A stretch of DNA of 64,000 bases from Pseudomonadota bacterium (GCA_038533575.1 JBCAYL010000002.1:124001-188000); one strand, 5' to 3'; positions 8,632 through 19,016 are shown, numbered from the stretch's first letter. A program made the numbers and translations. The notes: a model not told the origin generated them from the letters alone.

Positions 8632-9867
8632 ATGCGTAGCGTTTTCGCCCTCCTTGCACTATTGGTGTTGGCCGCCTGCGCCGGTGCCGCCACTCTGGGC
8701 CCATCGACCCAGTCGCAAAGGGCGGAGAGACCGGTGGACCCAGCCAAGGAGCAGGCCTTCCAGGCATGGATCGCAAAGTATCGCGCCGGCGCGGAGGCGC
8801 GGGGCGTATCCCCTGCGGTGTTGGCTCGGGCTTTCGCGGATGTGCGCTACAACGCCGAGGTGATCGAAAAGGACCGCAACCAGGCGGAGTTCTCCCTGCC
8901 GATCTGGGACTACCTCGCACGCATCGCCTCGGACGCGCAGGTGCGGGGCGGGCAGGCGGCGCTCGCGCGGCACAATGCCGTTCTTGAACGGATCGAGGCG
9001 CGCTACGGCGTCGACAAGGAGGCGGTCGTGGCCGTCTGGGGCGCAGAGACGCGCTATGGCGAGACGCGCGGTACGATCCCTGTGATAGAGGCCACGGCGA
9101 CGCTGGCCTTCGACGGGCGGCGGGGCGACTTCTTCCGCCGCCAGCTCGACGCGGCGGTCCGCATCCTCGCGCGGGGAGACACGAGCCCGGCCAACATGAC
9201 CGGAAGCTGGGCGGGCGCCATGGGGCACACGCAGTTCATCCCCACCTCCTACCAGGAATACGCGGTCGATTTCGACGGGGACGGGCGGCGCGACATCTGG
9301 AGCGATGATCCCACCGACGCGCTGGCCTCCACGGCGGCCTATCTCGACCGCTTCGGCTGGACGGAGGGTCAGCCTATCGCGGTGGAGGTGCGGCTCTCGA
9401 GCGATGCGGACACGTCTCTCGCGCGGCGCAGCTTCACACTCGCGCCCTCGCAATGGGCGGCGCGGGGCGTCACCGGGCTCGACGGGCGGCCTGTGCCCGA
9501 TGTCGGGCAGGCTTCGCTCTTCCTCCCCGCCGGGGCCCAAGGGCCCGCCTTCCTCCTTTTCAACAATTTCCGCGTGGTGGAGCGCTACAATGCCGCCGAC
9601 GCCTACGTCATGGCCGTGGGGGAGCTTTCGCGGCGGATCGCCGGCGCGCCGGGCATCCAAGGCGCGTGGCCGGTGGGGCAGCGGGCGCTCAATGCGCGCG
9701 AGGTGCGAGAGTTGCAGCAGCGGCTGACGGCGGCCGGCTTCGATACGCAGGGTGCGGACGGTCTCATGGGATCGAACACGATCGCCGCCATCCGGTCCTA
9801 CCAGCGCGCGAACGGGCTCACCGTGGACGGCTTTGCCTCGCTCGAACTGCTGGAGGCGCTGCGCTAG
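8632..9867 (+). CDS. Lytic murein transglycosylase lipoprotein (MltB-like) with C-terminal peptidoglycan-binding domain
   Basis: I chose the ATG at 8632 rather than an upstream GTG because it gives a proper lipoprotein signal peptide, MRSVFALLALLVLAAC, with the lipobox cysteine at C16. The 411-residue protein is of the SLT_2/MltB type: the catalytic Glu is E139 in VWGAETRYGE. The segment YNAADAYVMAVGELSRRI belongs to the family core. The last 65 or so residues form a PG_binding_1 repeat (REVRELQQRL...GSNTIAAIRSYQ). It would cleave glycan strands to 1,6-anhydro ends in the periplasm. Confidence 0.9.
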   Translation: MRSVFALLALLVLAACAGAATLGPSTQSQRAERPVDPAKEQAFQAWIAKYRAGAEARGVSPAVLARAFADVRYNAEVIEKDRNQAEFSLPIWDYLARIASDAQVRGGQAALARHNAVLERIEARYGVDKEAVVAVWGAETRYGETRGTIPVIEATATLAFDGRRGDFFRRQLDAAVRILARGDTSPANMTGSWAGAMGHTQFIPTSYQEYAVDFDGDGRRDIWSDDPTDALASTAAYLDRFGWTEGQPIAVEVRLSSDADTSLARRSFTLAPSQWAARGVTGLDGRPVPDVGQASLFLPAGAQGPAFLLFNNFRVVERYNAADAYVMAVGELSRRIAGAPGIQGAWPVGQRALNAREVRELQQRLTAAGFDTQGADGLMGSNTIAAIRSYQRANGLTVDGFASLELLEALR

Positions 9868-10304
9868 AGCGAGATTTCCATCATGCGGTGCTGGATCCCG
9901 GCATCGTCGAAGACGGCGCCGTAGGGGCGGTAGCCCAGCCGCTCGTAAAAGGACAGCGCCGAGAGCTGCGCGCCGAGGATCGCGCGCGTGGCGCCGAGGC
10001 GGCGCGCGCTCTTGTGGCATTCCTCGATGATGGCTTCGCCAAAGCCCTTGCCGCGATGATCGCGGAGGATGCAGACGCGCCCGATCTTGGCGGTCGTGCC
10101 CATGGGCAGCACGCGTGCCGCGCCGATGGGATAGCCGTTGAGCGAGGCGAGGAGATGCACGGCCTCGCCATCCTTGCCGTCCACCTCGTCCTGCTCGGCG
10201 ACGCCTTGTTCATTGATGAAGACCGCGCGGCGCATGGCCTGGCAGGCGGTGACGTTCTGCGTCTCGGCTACGGTGACGGCGATGAGAAATACTCCCTCAG
10301 ACAA
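9864..10304 (-). CDS. GNAT-family N-acetyltransferase
   Basis: About 146 residues with the acetyl-CoA binding segment [15 protein letters not shown] and a C-terminal [14 protein letters not shown], both typical of GNAT enzymes of the ElaA/YjdJ-like group. Substrate is unknown. No ATG or GTG fits. A TTG at 10304 is the most likely start and overlaps the end of dapE by 37 bases, so translation is probably coupled to dapE. It converges on the transglycosylase gene with a 4-base overlap. Confidence 0.8.
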   Translation of the reverse strand: MSEGVFLIAVTVAETQNVTACQAMRRAVFINEQGVAEQDEVDGKDGEAVHLLASLNGYPIGAARVLPMGTTAKIGRVCILRDHRGKGFGEAIIEECHKSARRLGATRAILGAQLSALSFYERLGYRPYGAVFDDAGIQHRMMEISL

Positions 10305-11428
10305 CGCGTGTAGATGGCTTTGAGGCGGTGAATATCGTCCAGTGGGACGCGTTCGTCCACCGCGTGCATGCGTTTTCCCACGAGGCCGCATTCAACGACG
10401 GGGCAGTGATCCTTGATGAAACGGGCATCCGAGGTGCCGCCCGAGGTGGAGAGTGCGGGAGTGCGGTTCGTCTCCGCCTGCACCGCCGATTGCACGAGCT
10501 CGGAGAAGACGCCGGGGGGCGTGAGGAAGCTCTCCCCGGAGATCTTGATTTGCAAATCCACCGTCACGCCGAAGGCATCGGCGACCTGCGCGGCCTCGCG
10601 CTTGAGCCAGTCGCTGACGCTGGCCCCGGAATGGAGGTCGTTGAAGCGGATATTGACGATCCCCTTGGCATGGGCCGGGATCACGTTGGTGGCGGTGTTC
10701 TCGGTGGTCATGGAGACGATGGCGAGCGTGGAGGGATCGAAGTGATCTGTGCCTTCGTCGAGCGTGTGGGAGGCGTAGGTATCCATGAGCCGGGCAAGCG
10801 CGGTGAGCGGATTGACGGCCATGTGCGGGTAGGCTGAGTGCCCTTGCTTGCCCGTGACCGTGACCCAAGCGGTCATGGAGCCGCGGCGGCCGATCTTGAT
10901 GGCGTCGCCCATCTCCTCGGGGTTCGTGGGCTCCCCCACGAGGCAGTGGGTCATGGCCTCGCCGCTCTCGTCCATCCAGTCGAGGAGCGCTGTCGTCCCG
11001 TCGAGGGCGTCGCCCTCTTCGTCGCCCGTGATGGCGAGGATGACCGCGCCGTCGGGCGGGGTTTCGCGGACGAAATCGACAGCTGCGGAGGCAAAGGCCG
11101 CCACGCCGCTCTTCATGTCGGTGGAGCCGCGGCCGTAGAGGTAACCGTCATGGATCTCCGCGCCGAAAGGGGGATGTGTCCATGCCGCGGCATCGCCCAC
11201 GGGGACGACATCGGTGTGCCCGTTGAAGCCGAACGTGCGCGCATGCCCCTTCTCGCCCCAGCGCGCGAAGAGGTTGGACACGCCGCCCCGGTCCACGCGC
11301 ATGCACAGGAAACCCGCCGCGCCCAGAAGGCTCTGCAGCACCTCCAGGGCACCGCCTTCCTCGGGCGTGACAGAAGGGCAGCGGACGAGATCGGCTGTGA
11401 GCGAAACGGGGTCGTGAGGCATCTCCAT
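10268..11428 (-). CDS. dapE: Succinyl-diaminopimelate desuccinylase
   Basis: An M20-family zinc amidase of the lysine/peptidoglycan (DAP) pathway. It removes succinate from N-succinyl-LL-DAP in the cytoplasm. From the ATG at 11428, preceded by AAAGG, the protein has 386 residues. Metal ligands are visible at H71 in NGHTDVVP and D104 in [10 protein letters not shown], with the E137-E138 pair in TGDEEGDA. ATGs at 11446 and 11422 are alternatives. dapD, its pathway neighbour, lies 3.3 kb upstream on the same strand, with two Hint-domain genes between them. Confidence 0.94.
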   Translation of the reverse strand: MEMPHDPVSLTADLVRCPSVTPEEGGALEVLQSLLGAAGFLCMRVDRGGVSNLFARWGEKGHARTFGFNGHTDVVPVGDAAAWTHPPFGAEIHDGYLYGRGSTDMKSGVAAFASAAVDFVRETPPDGAVILAITGDEEGDALDGTTALLDWMDESGEAMTHCLVGEPTNPEEMGDAIKIGRRGSMTAWVTVTGKQGHSAYPHMAVNPLTALARLMDTYASHTLDEGTDHFDPSTLAIVSMTTENTATNVIPAHAKGIVNIRFNDLHSGASVSDWLKREAAQVADAFGVTVDLQIKISGESFLTPPGVFSELVQSAVQAETNRTPALSTSGGTSDARFIKDHCPVVECGLVGKRMHAVDERVPLDDIHRLKAIYTRCLREYFSSPSP

Positions 11429-11682
11429 GTGCCTTTGATGCGTCATCGGGCTGTCTCTCACAAGCTATTCGGGCCCGCAGCGCGATTGCAGCTATGCAGG
11501 CCCGGGGTTTTGAGTTATCCCCAAATCAATCGCGCGCGAAAAAGCGCGTGAAGACAAATAAATGCCTGAGGCAGGGCAGAGGTCGAGCAGGCCTCATCAG
11601 CGGTAGAAAAACGCACGATGCGGGGATGGGTACCCCGTGGGTTCGTGTGGCCGTCGATCCTGTCCCGGCAATGGGGCAGAGA

Positions 11683-13269
11683 ATGGTTGCAGGCCGCGAG
11701 CTAGACTACGACACCGGTGCGACCGCGCGGGAGATGGCCGATACCATCTTTGGCGATGGCGTCTCCGTCGTCGGAGCATCCTATACTGGCGACAATCGAT
11801 CCTCGGCGATCTACTCGCGCGGCGACGAGCTCGCCTCCAACGTCACGCCCTCCGACACCGGGGTGATCCTGTCAACCGGGCGGGCAGACCAGTTCACCAA
11901 CCAGAACGCCAGCCAGTCGAACCTGTCCGGCAGTCGCTCCACCAACACCTCTGGCGAGAACAACAACGCCGATTTCAACGCGGTGGCGGGCCGCTCGACA
12001 TTCGACGCCTCCTATCTCGACGTCTCTTTCACCAGCGTGGGCGACGTGATGACGATGCAGTTCGTCTTCGCCTCCGACGAGTACCCTGAATACACGTCCT
12101 CGATTTACAACGACGTCCTCGCTGTCTGGATCAACGGCACCTACGTCCCCATGGCCGTGGGCAACGGAAACACCTCCGTCACCACGATCAACGAGCAGAA
12201 TACCCAGAACCTCTACCGAGACAATACAAGCGACCAGTTCAACACCGAGATGGACGGTTTCACCGTCACGCTCTCGCTCACGATCCCGGTCATCCCCACG
12301 ACGGATCCCTCCGATCCGCAGGTCAACACGATCCGCATCGGCATCGCTGACGCCTCTGACAGCGTTTACGACTCCAACGTCCTCATCGCCGCTGACAGCG
12401 TGCAAAGCGTGCTGGTGGCCGACGACGACGAATTCACCCTCCGCCTCACGGAGACGAAGACGGTGGATGTGCTGGCCAATGACAGCTTCACAGGCTTTGT
12501 CGAGGTCACGCATATCAACGGCGTCGAGGTGGAAATCGGCGACACCGTGATCCTCGCCACCGGGCAGGAGATCACGCTTAACGACGACTACACCTTTGAC
12601 GTGAAGGCCACGGGCACCGTCGAGGAGACCGTCTTCACCTACGAGGTGCTGGACGATGACGGGGTCACCGATGTGGCCTTCGTCACGCTCGACACCATCC
12701 CCTGCTTCGTCGCCGGGACGCTGATCCTCACCCCCGAGGGCGAGCGGCGCATCGAGACGCTGAGCGAGGGCGACCTCGTCATGACCCATGATGGCGGGCC
12801 GCAACCGATCCGCTGGATCGGCGCGCGCACCGTGCGCGCGAAGGGCGCCCTGGCCCCAATCCGGATCGAGGCGGGCGCGCTGGGCGATCACCGGCACCTG
12901 CTCGTGTCGCCGCAGCACCGCGTGCTCATCCGCGACACGCTCTCCGAGCTGCTTTTCGGCGAGGCCGAGGTCCTCGTCTCTGCCAAGCACCTCGTCAACG
13001 ATCACACGATCCGCGCCATGGAAGGGGGCTTTGTGACCTACGTCCACATGCTCTTTGACCGCCACGAGGTGGTCTTTTCGGAGGGGCTCGCCACGGAGAG
13101 CTTCCTGCCCGGTCCGCAAACGACGGAGTGCTTCGAGGCCGAGATCCTCGAGGAGATTTGCGCCATCTTTCCAGAACTCGACCCCGAGACCGGGCAGGGC
13201 TACAGCCTCGCTGCGCGGCGCACGCTCAAGGCCCATGAAGCGCGGGTTCTGATGGGGAGCGCAGCATGA
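11683..13269 (+). CDS. Secreted-type Hint-domain protein with N-terminal choice-of-anchor-like domain
   Basis: About 528 residues from the ATG at 11683, chosen because the product then begins ELDYDTGATAREMADTIFGDG like family members. Residues 1-245 resemble the choice-of-anchor L type domain (VILSTGRADQF, FVFASDEYPEY). A short beta-rich, cadherin-like segment follows (VDVLANDSF). Then comes a Hint (hedgehog/intein) domain opening with C341 in PCFVAGTLILTPEGERRIETL. Hint domains can self-cleave using this Cys. There is no classical signal peptide; such roseobacter proteins are often thought to use type I export, which is inference here. Overlaps the next gene by ATGA. Confidence 0.78.
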   Translation: MVAGRELDYDTGATAREMADTIFGDGVSVVGASYTGDNRSSAIYSRGDELASNVTPSDTGVILSTGRADQFTNQNASQSNLSGSRSTNTSGENNNADFNAVAGRSTFDASYLDVSFTSVGDVMTMQFVFASDEYPEYTSSIYNDVLAVWINGTYVPMAVGNGNTSVTTINEQNTQNLYRDNTSDQFNTEMDGFTVTLSLTIPVIPTTDPSDPQVNTIRIGIADASDSVYDSNVLIAADSVQSVLVADDDEFTLRLTETKTVDVLANDSFTGFVEVTHINGVEVEIGDTVILATGQEITLNDDYTFDVKATGTVEETVFTYEVLDDDGVTDVAFVTLDTIPCFVAGTLILTPEGERRIETLSEGDLVMTHDGGPQPIRWIGARTVRAKGALAPIRIEAGALGDHRHLLVSPQHRVLIRDTLSELLFGEAEVLVSAKHLVNDHTIRAMEGGFVTYVHMLFDRHEVVFSEGLATESFLPGPQTTECFEAEILEEICAIFPELDPETGQGYSLAARRTLKAHEARVLMGSAA

Positions 13270-14354
13270 CCTGGATCGGCCTCGCAGATCCGCAGGGCGC
13301 GGAATTCGACCTCGTGGGTCTCGGCAATCGCGCGCGGGTCCCACAGGCGCCCGGCGGCGACCGCGCCGCGGCGCTCGCGTGCCGCGGAACCATCCTCTTC
13401 GAGGCCGACGTCGCGCAGTTCACTGTGCCACGCCCGCTCATCGGCCACGGGATCGGTGCGAGCTTCATGCTCAAAGTGGATTTCGGCACCGAGGACAAGC
13501 TCGATTTCACCATGACCGTGGGCGATGGCATCTGGCAGCACCGGCTGCCGCTGAAGATCACCAACGACCTGCAAGTCGTGCGGGTGAGCTACGCCTGGGA
13601 CACCGAGACGCGCGCGGGCGTGCTCAGCGTCTACCAGCCGCGCTCCCGCCACCTCGCACAGTGCCTCGTTCCGGAGCCGCGGCCTGTTCCTTGGGCAGTG
13701 CTGCGGAGCCTGATCCACGACGCGCCGGACATGTGTCGGTCGAACGAGATGAGCTTTGTCGCGCTCTCGCGCGCATTCGAGCCCGCCGGCCCCATGCCGG
13801 GGCTCGATGGCAATGTGGAGGTGGCTACGCCCGAGGGCATGCGGCGCATTTGCGAGATCGGCGCGGAGGACCGGGTGCTGTCGGTCGACGGGCGATCGCT
13901 CCGCGTGATCCGGCGCGTCTGTCGCCAGCTTCCGGCGCGTGGCAGCTTTGCCCCCTTCCGCCTGCGCGCGCCCTATCTCGGGCTCGAGCGGGACATGACC
14001 CTTTCCGGGGAGACGCTCGTGCGGCTCGACGGGCCCGATGTGGAATACCTCCTCGGCGTCGAGGCCGTGCTCGCGCAGACCAACCAGCTGGGCGAGAGCC
14101 GGGCGGCCAGCGTGCATCCGCGGGCAGCGCTCGCGAGCTATCACCAGCTTGTTCTCGAGGAAGCCGACATTTTCGACACGAGCGTGGGGATCGCCTCGCT
14201 CGACCTGACGATGGCGGATCGTGACGGGCTGGGCGCGGCGACGACGCTCTGGGCCGATCTCGCGCGCCGCGCGCCCGTGGGACCGGCCCGCACGGAGACC
14301 CCGCTCGCGCGGCCCTACGAGATCGTGACGCTCAACGACACCCGCGCCGCCTAG
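13266..14354 (+). CDS. Hint-domain-like protein lacking the catalytic cysteine
   Basis: A 362-residue product starting at an ATG that overlaps the previous stop (ATGA), so the two genes are coupled. Residues 1-165 form an uncharacterised N-terminal part. From about residue 178 the sequence NVEVATPEGMRRICEIGAEDRVLSVDGR aligns with the start of Hint domains, but the position of the first Cys is Gly. It also lacks the usual SPQH/HRV motif. It is therefore probably a non-cleaving Hint relative, perhaps a partner of the upstream protein. Function unknown. Confidence 0.65.
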   Translation: MTWIGLADPQGAEFDLVGLGNRARVPQAPGGDRAAALACRGTILFEADVAQFTVPRPLIGHGIGASFMLKVDFGTEDKLDFTMTVGDGIWQHRLPLKITNDLQVVRVSYAWDTETRAGVLSVYQPRSRHLAQCLVPEPRPVPWAVLRSLIHDAPDMCRSNEMSFVALSRAFEPAGPMPGLDGNVEVATPEGMRRICEIGAEDRVLSVDGRSLRVIRRVCRQLPARGSFAPFRLRAPYLGLERDMTLSGETLVRLDGPDVEYLLGVEAVLAQTNQLGESRAASVHPRAALASYHQLVLEEADIFDTSVGIASLDLTMADRDGLGAATTLWADLARRAPVGPARTETPLARPYEIVTLNDTRAA

Positions 14355-14355
14355 G

Positions 14356-14697
14356 TCAGGACGCCTCTTCGAAGAAGGGCGTGACCTGCGCCACGATCAC
14401 GGCGTTCTCGGCAAGCGCCCTGTCCATGAGCGCGCGTTCGTCCTCGGCGATGTCGTGGCCCTCGGCGAGGCGCTCCTCGAGGGTGCCGTAGCCCGACACG
14501 TCGAGCGGGGCCATGTCGGCTTGTTTGAGGATCGCCACCGTCTCCCGCACCGCTTCCGCCTCGTCCACGCCAGAGGCATAGACCATGAGCGCGGCCCCGG
14601 TCGCGCCCTCGGGCAGGCCGTCCCCGGCCCTGCGGCCCACCTCCACGAGGAGGGTGAAGACGTGGTGCGGTTTCTTGGGTTTGTCGGGCTTGGCCAT
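14356..14697 (-). CDS. Conserved hypothetical cytoplasmic protein
   Basis: The 113-residue product (MAKPDKPKKPHHVFTLLVEVG...) has a lysine/proline-rich start, then an alternating strand/helix pattern, with no membrane segment or signal peptide. It lies 72 bases downstream of dapD on the same strand, so it may be cotranscribed with it. Its coding phase and codon use match neighbours. I do not recognise the family. Its stop is one base from the convergent Hint gene. Confidence 0.65.
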   Translation of the reverse strand: MAKPDKPKKPHHVFTLLVEVGRRAGDGLPEGATGAALMVYASGVDEAEAVRETVAILKQADMAPLDVSGYGTLEERLAEGHDIAEDERALMDRALAENAVIVAQVTPFFEEAS

Positions 14698-14769
14698 GGC
14701 GTCTCTTGTGCGTCTGTGACAAGGGGGCGCCGCGTCTCGGACATGCCCCCGGGGGGTATGTAACGTGCG

Positions 14770-15597
14770 TCAGTCGCGCAGGAGTTCGTTGATCCCGGTC
14801 TTGGAGCGGGTCTTTTCATCCACGCGCTTCACGATCACGGCACAGTAGAGCGAGATGTTGTTCTTCGAAGGCATGGAGCCCGCGACGACCACCGAGTAGG
14901 GCGGCACCTCGCCATAGGTCACCTCGCCGGTTTCCCGGTCCACGATCTTGGTGGACTTGCCGATGAACACACCCATGCCGAGGACCGAGCCCTCGCGCAC
15001 GATGCAGCCCTCGACCACTTCCGAGCGCGCGCCGATGAAGCAATTGTCCTCGATGATGGTCGGGCCCGCTTGCATGGGCTCGAGCACGCCGCCGATCCCC
15101 ACGCCGCCCGAGAGATGCACGTTCTTGCCGATCTGCGCGCAGGAGCCCACCGTGGCCCAGGTATCGACCATCGTGCCGCTGTCGACATAGGCGCCGAGGT
15201 TCACGAAGGAAGGCATGAGGACGACCCCCGGCGCGATGAAGGCGCTCTTGCGGACCACGCAATTCGGGACCGCGCGGAAGCCGGCCTCGCGCCAGCGGTT
15301 CTCACCCCAGTCCTTCCACTTCGAGTCGACCTTGTCCCACCAGCCGCCGCCCTGCGCGGAGCCGGGCTGCATTTCCATGTCCTTGAGGCGGAAACCCAGC
15401 AGCACGGCCTTCTTGGCCCATTGGTTCACGTGCCAGTCGCCGCTCTCCTGCCGTTCGGCCACGCGGAGCGTGCCGCCGTCGAGCGCCTCGAGCGTGGCCT
15501 CGATGGCTTCCCGGGTCTCGCCGCCGGTGCTGGGCGAGATGGCATCGCGGGCCTCCCAGGCGGCCTCGATCGCGGTTTCCAGCTCTTTATGCGACAT
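14770..15597 (-). CDS. dapD: 2,3,4,5-tetrahydropyridine-2,6-dicarboxylate N-succinyltransferase
   Basis: The 275-residue protein has a helical N-terminus and a left-handed beta-helix of hexapeptide repeats (about 105-230, for example [23 protein letters not shown] and [19 protein letters not shown]-type turns). This is the DapD fold. It transfers succinate from succinyl-CoA to tetrahydrodipicolinate, the step before the aminotransferase and DapE in the succinylase route to DAP and lysine. ATG at 15597 is preceded by GGAGAGACAG. Confidence 0.95.
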   Translation of the reverse strand: MSHKELETAIEAAWEARDAISPSTGGETREAIEATLEALDGGTLRVAERQESGDWHVNQWAKKAVLLGFRLKDMEMQPGSAQGGGWWDKVDSKWKDWGENRWREAGFRAVPNCVVRKSAFIAPGVVLMPSFVNLGAYVDSGTMVDTWATVGSCAQIGKNVHLSGGVGIGGVLEPMQAGPTIIEDNCFIGARSEVVEGCIVREGSVLGMGVFIGKSTKIVDRETGEVTYGEVPPYSVVVAGSMPSKNNISLYCAVIVKRVDEKTRSKTGINELLRD

Positions 15598-15692
15598 CTG
15601 TCTCTCCGTTTGCCCCGTCTGTGCAGCGCGGTCACCATGCGGCGCGTCATTCGCGCGTCCTTATCGTTTGCGCGCGGGGAGGGGAAGCAGGC

Positions 15693-16451
15693 TCAGCTCT
15701 CCGGACGGCCCCCGGATCGGGCTGGCGCTTGAACGGAGGCTTCGGCGCTGGTGTCCTCCGGCAGGCCCAAGTTGAAGCGCGCCTCGATCTCGGCGTTGAA
15801 GTCAGCGAGGGGCTGCGCGGTGTCGAAGGGTGTCTCGGGGATCTCGATGTCGATCAGGACGTGGCGGCGGCCCGTCTTGCGACCGATGAATGTCCAGAAG
15901 CGATCGCGCTTGATCTCCTCGTGGGGGCTCAGGCCCCGGATCCGGATGAGCGCCACCGGCAGGCCGTCGAGCGCCTTGATCGTCTCGTAGGCGCCGCTGA
16001 AATGGGGCGCGATGACCTCCCGCCGCTGCTTCTTGATCATGCCCGCCGGGTAGAGAAGGACCATGTTTCCGTTCTCGATGATGCGGCGCATGGTGTGCAG
16101 CGCCTTTTCCTTTTGCGCCTTGCGCCGCTCGGGCGTCCACGTCTTGGGAGAGGACATGGGTACCGAGCCCGCGATCATGAGCGGGAACCATTGCAGCGGG
16201 TTGTAGTACTCGGTGTAGAGCACGGCGGGGCGTACACGGCGTGTGGTATAGAGCAGCGCGCAGATCATGGGCCCGTCATGGCGCGAGCCGTGGGAGCACA
16301 GAATGAGCCCCCCGGGCAGATCCTGCAGCGCGGCCTTGTCGGCGCAGCTGATGTTGAAGAAAAGCCCGTAATAGCTCCGGAGCAGCACGAAGAAGAGATG
16401 GCGTGTCCAACGCCCGAGGGTGGCATCCGCGGCGCGGCGCAAGGATTTCAT
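15693..16451 (-). CDS. Lysophospholipid/1-acyl-glycerol-3-phosphate acyltransferase family protein
   Basis: From the ATG at 16451 the product has 252 residues. The PlsC-type catalytic motif HX4D is at H54-D59 (SHGSRHD). The later segment LYPAGMIKKQ stands at the place of the substrate-binding motif. A hydrophobic N-terminal stretch (HLFFVLLRSYYGLFF) suggests membrane association. It probably acylates a lysophospholipid or ornithine-lipid precursor. It is divergent from the LOG gene; the open frame continues upstream, but the family starts here. Confidence 0.82.
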   Translation of the reverse strand: MKSLRRAADATLGRWTRHLFFVLLRSYYGLFFNISCADKAALQDLPGGLILCSHGSRHDGPMICALLYTTRRVRPAVLYTEYYNPLQWFPLMIAGSVPMSSPKTWTPERRKAQKEKALHTMRRIIENGNMVLLYPAGMIKKQRREVIAPHFSGAYETIKALDGLPVALIRIRGLSPHEEIKRDRFWTFIGRKTGRRHVLIDIEIPETPFDTAQPLADFNAEIEARFNLGLPEDTSAEASVQAPARSGGRPES

Positions 16452-16580
16452 GGGCTGCTCTCCCTCATCAGGGTTTTGATAGCAGCTTCGGGGCCTTGGC
16501 CCACGATTTTCTGCGGGGCGATCAAGGCTTTCCGCCGGGCGCAGGCCGTGCAACTCTCCGCCCAAACGCGGGAGGAAGCG

Positions 16581-17396
16581 ATGAACCAGTACCAGCGGCG
16601 GCACGTGATGCGGTCCTCCCACGAGGACATCGAGACGACCAAGGGCACGCCTGACACGCCGCAGACCCGCGCACCGACCTACGCCCTCGCCTTCGCGGAC
16701 CCGGACTTTCTTTGCCGCGAGGAATTACGCCCCGTGCGGCTCCAGCTCGAGCTCCTGAAGCCCGAGATGTTGCTCGAGGAGGAGGGCGTGGACTCCACCA
16801 TCGTGCTCTTCGGCGGGGCCCGCATCCCGGAGCCCGAGAAGCGCGACAGCGCCCGCACAGAGACACTCGCCGAGCTCTCACGCTTCTACGAAGAAGCGCG
16901 CCGCTTTTCCCGGCTCATGACGGAGAAGTCGCTCGAGGCAGGAGGGCGCGAGGGCATCATCATCACGGGCGGCGGGCCGGGTGTCATGGAGGCGGGCAAT
17001 CGCGGCGCTGAGGAGGCGGGCGGCCGCTCCATCGGGCTAAATATCGTGCTGCCCCACGAGCAGGCGCCAAATACCTTTGTCACGCCTGAGCTTTGCTTCA
17101 ATTTCCACTACTTCGCGATCCGCAAGATGCACTTCCTGCTGCGCGCGCAGGCGATCTGCGTGTTTCCGGGCGGGTTCGGGACGCTCGATGAACTCTTCGA
17201 GGCGCTCACGCTGATCCAGACGAAGCGGATGGACCGGGTGCCCGTGCTGCTCTTTGGAAAGTCGTTCTGGGAGAGCATCGTGAACTGGGAGGCGCTGGCC
17301 GAGGCCGGGACGATTGGCGCGGACGACCTCGCGCTCTTCCAATTCGTGGAAACGGCGGAGGAGGCCGCCGAGGCCCTCGCCCGCTGGCAGGGCTAG
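16581..17396 (+). CDS. LOG-family (TIGR00730) nucleotide phosphoribohydrolase-like protein
   Basis: A 271-residue product with the two LOG signatures: GGGPGVMEAGNRGA (130-143) and PGGFGTLDE (196-204). Family members hydrolyse cytokinin riboside 5'-monophosphates or nucleotide 5'-monophosphates; older annotations call them lysine decarboxylases, which is wrong. This is the longer form with an N-terminal extension of about 70 residues. ATG at 16581 has GGGAGGAAG just upstream, a strong ribosome site. It overlaps the convergent CAP gene by four bases. Confidence 0.88.
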   Translation: MNQYQRRHVMRSSHEDIETTKGTPDTPQTRAPTYALAFADPDFLCREELRPVRLQLELLKPEMLLEEEGVDSTIVLFGGARIPEPEKRDSARTETLAELSRFYEEARRFSRLMTEKSLEAGGREGIIITGGGPGVMEAGNRGAEEAGGRSIGLNIVLPHEQAPNTFVTPELCFNFHYFAIRKMHFLLRAQAICVFPGGFGTLDELFEALTLIQTKRMDRVPVLLFGKSFWESIVNWEALAEAGTIGADDLALFQFVETAEEAAEALARWQG

Positions 17397-17845
17397 CGCG
17401 CGGCGCCCAGCACCATCACCCAGAGTGTCCCGTCCGGGCTAGGCACCGAGGCGACCCCGATCTCCCGCGCGGCAGGGTCGAGGAGGTTGTCGTTGTGGCC
17501 GCTCGAGCTGCGCCAACTCGAGAGCACGCTGGCCGCGCTGGGCTGACCCTTGGCGATGTTCTCGGCGATGAAGGCCCAGGCATAGCCCGCAGTGCGGGCG
17601 CGGTCCCCGACGTTACTTCCGTCGCTGCCCTGATGCGAGAAGCGGCCCGATGCCGCCAGATCGCAGGCGTGGATCGTCGCTGCGCGGGCAAGCTCCGCAT
17701 CGCCTGCGAGTGGCGCGCGGCCCAGGGAGGCGCGGTAGGCATTGGTGAGGGAGATCACGCGGAGCCCCGCATCGCCATCGGGCGCGCAGGCCCATGCTGG
17801 CCCCGCCACGAGGATCGCCGCGAGCAGGCTAAGCCTGCGCTGCAC
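17393..17845 (-). CDS. Secreted CAP/SCP-domain protein
   Basis: The 150-residue protein has a signal peptide ([17 protein letters not shown]) and one CAP domain: NAYRASLG at the start, [23 protein letters not shown] and a [12 protein letters not shown] near the end. The His and Glu residues of the CAP cavity are present. Bacterial CAP proteins are exported and mostly uncharacterised. GTG start at 17845 lies inside the 3' end of rlmN (17-base overlap), implying cotranscription. Confidence 0.83.
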   Translation of the reverse strand: MQRRLSLLAAILVAGPAWACAPDGDAGLRVISLTNAYRASLGRAPLAGDAELARAATIHACDLAASGRFSHQGSDGSNVGDRARTAGYAWAFIAENIAKGQPSAASVLSSWRSSSGHNDNLLDPAAREIGVASVPSPDGTLWVMVLGAAR

Positions 17846-19016
17846 CGGTCTCTGCCGCGATCTCGCGGCGGCTCTTGCGCGCGCGCTCGGTCGCCGATTT
17901 GAGCTGACCGCAGGCGGCCATGATGTCCTCGCCGCGTGGGGTGCGGATGGGTGAGGCGTAGCCCGCTTTGTAGATGATGTCCGCGAAGGCCTCGATCCTG
18001 GACCAGTCGGAGCGCTCGTAGGGCGAGCCGGGCCAAGGATTGAACGGGATGAGGTTCACCTTGGCGGGGATGCCCTTGATGAGTCTGACGAGGCGGTGGG
18101 CATCGGCGTCGCTGTCGTTGACGTCCTTCAGCATCACGTATTCGAAGGTGATCCGCTCTGAGTTGGAGAGGCGCGGATAGTCCTTGAGCGCAGCGAGAAG
18201 CGCCTCGATGTTCCACTTCCTGTTGATCGGCACGAGCACGTCGCGGACCTCGTCGGTCGTGGCGTGGAAGGACACGGCGAGCTGGCAGCCTATCTCTTCG
18301 GCGGTCTTGGCGATCTCGGGCACGACCCCGGACGTCGAGAGCGTGATCCGGCGGCGGCTCAGGCTGATGCCCTCGGGGTCCATCGCGATCTTCATCGCGT
18401 TGCGCACTTCGTTGAAATTGTAGAGTGGCTCGCCCATCCCCATCAGCACGATGTTGGAGAGGAGCCGGGTCTCGTCCTTGGGCGCGCCGGGGACCGGCCA
18501 TTCGCCGAGATCGTCGCGCGCCACCATGACCTGCCCCACGATTTCACCCGCCGTGAGGTTGCGCACGAGCTTTTGCGTACCAGTATGGCAGAAGGTGCAG
18601 GTGAGCGTGCAGCCGACCTGGGAAGAGATGCAGAGCGTGCCGCGGTCGGCCTCTGGGATATAGACCACCTCCACCTCGTGGCCCCCGGCGATGCGCACGA
18701 GATACTTGCGCGTGCCATCCTCGGAGACCTGGCGGGAGACGACCTCCGGCACCTCGATCACGAAATGCTCGGAGAGCTCGGCGCGGTAGGCCTTGGCGAG
18801 GTTCGTCATCTCGGCAAAGTCGCGGCGACCCCATTGGTAGACCCACTGCCAGATCTGCCCGGTGCGCATCTTGGCCTGCTTCTCAGGCGTGCCCATGGCG
18901 ATGAGCGCGTCGCGCAGCTCGGCGCGGGTCAGGCCCACGATGTTCCTCCGCGCGCCCTCGGGCCGCTTGCGGGGAACGGTCAGATAGTCCTGCGCGATGG
19001 GGGCGGGCTGGGTCAC
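17829..19016 (-). CDS. rlmN: 23S rRNA (adenine2503-C2)/tRNA methyltransferase RlmN
   Basis: A 395-residue radical-SAM enzyme. The CX3CX2C cluster motif is C136, C140 and C143. The methyl-carrying cysteine is C369 in MAACGQL near the C-terminus, equivalent to E. coli C355. It methylates C2 of A2503 in 23S rRNA and A37 of some tRNAs through a methyl-cysteine intermediate. ATG at 19016. Next to an invasion-locus-B protein gene, an order common in Rhodobacteraceae. Confidence 0.96.
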   Translation of the reverse strand: MTQPAPIAQDYLTVPRKRPEGARRNIVGLTRAELRDALIAMGTPEKQAKMRTGQIWQWVYQWGRRDFAEMTNLAKAYRAELSEHFVIEVPEVVSRQVSEDGTRKYLVRIAGGHEVEVVYIPEADRGTLCISSQVGCTLTCTFCHTGTQKLVRNLTAGEIVGQVMVARDDLGEWPVPGAPKDETRLLSNIVLMGMGEPLYNFNEVRNAMKIAMDPEGISLSRRRITLSTSGVVPEIAKTAEEIGCQLAVSFHATTDEVRDVLVPINRKWNIEALLAALKDYPRLSNSERITFEYVMLKDVNDSDADAHRLVRLIKGIPAKVNLIPFNPWPGSPYERSDWSRIEAFADIIYKAGYASPIRTPRGEDIMAACGQLKSATERARKSRREIAAETGAAQA

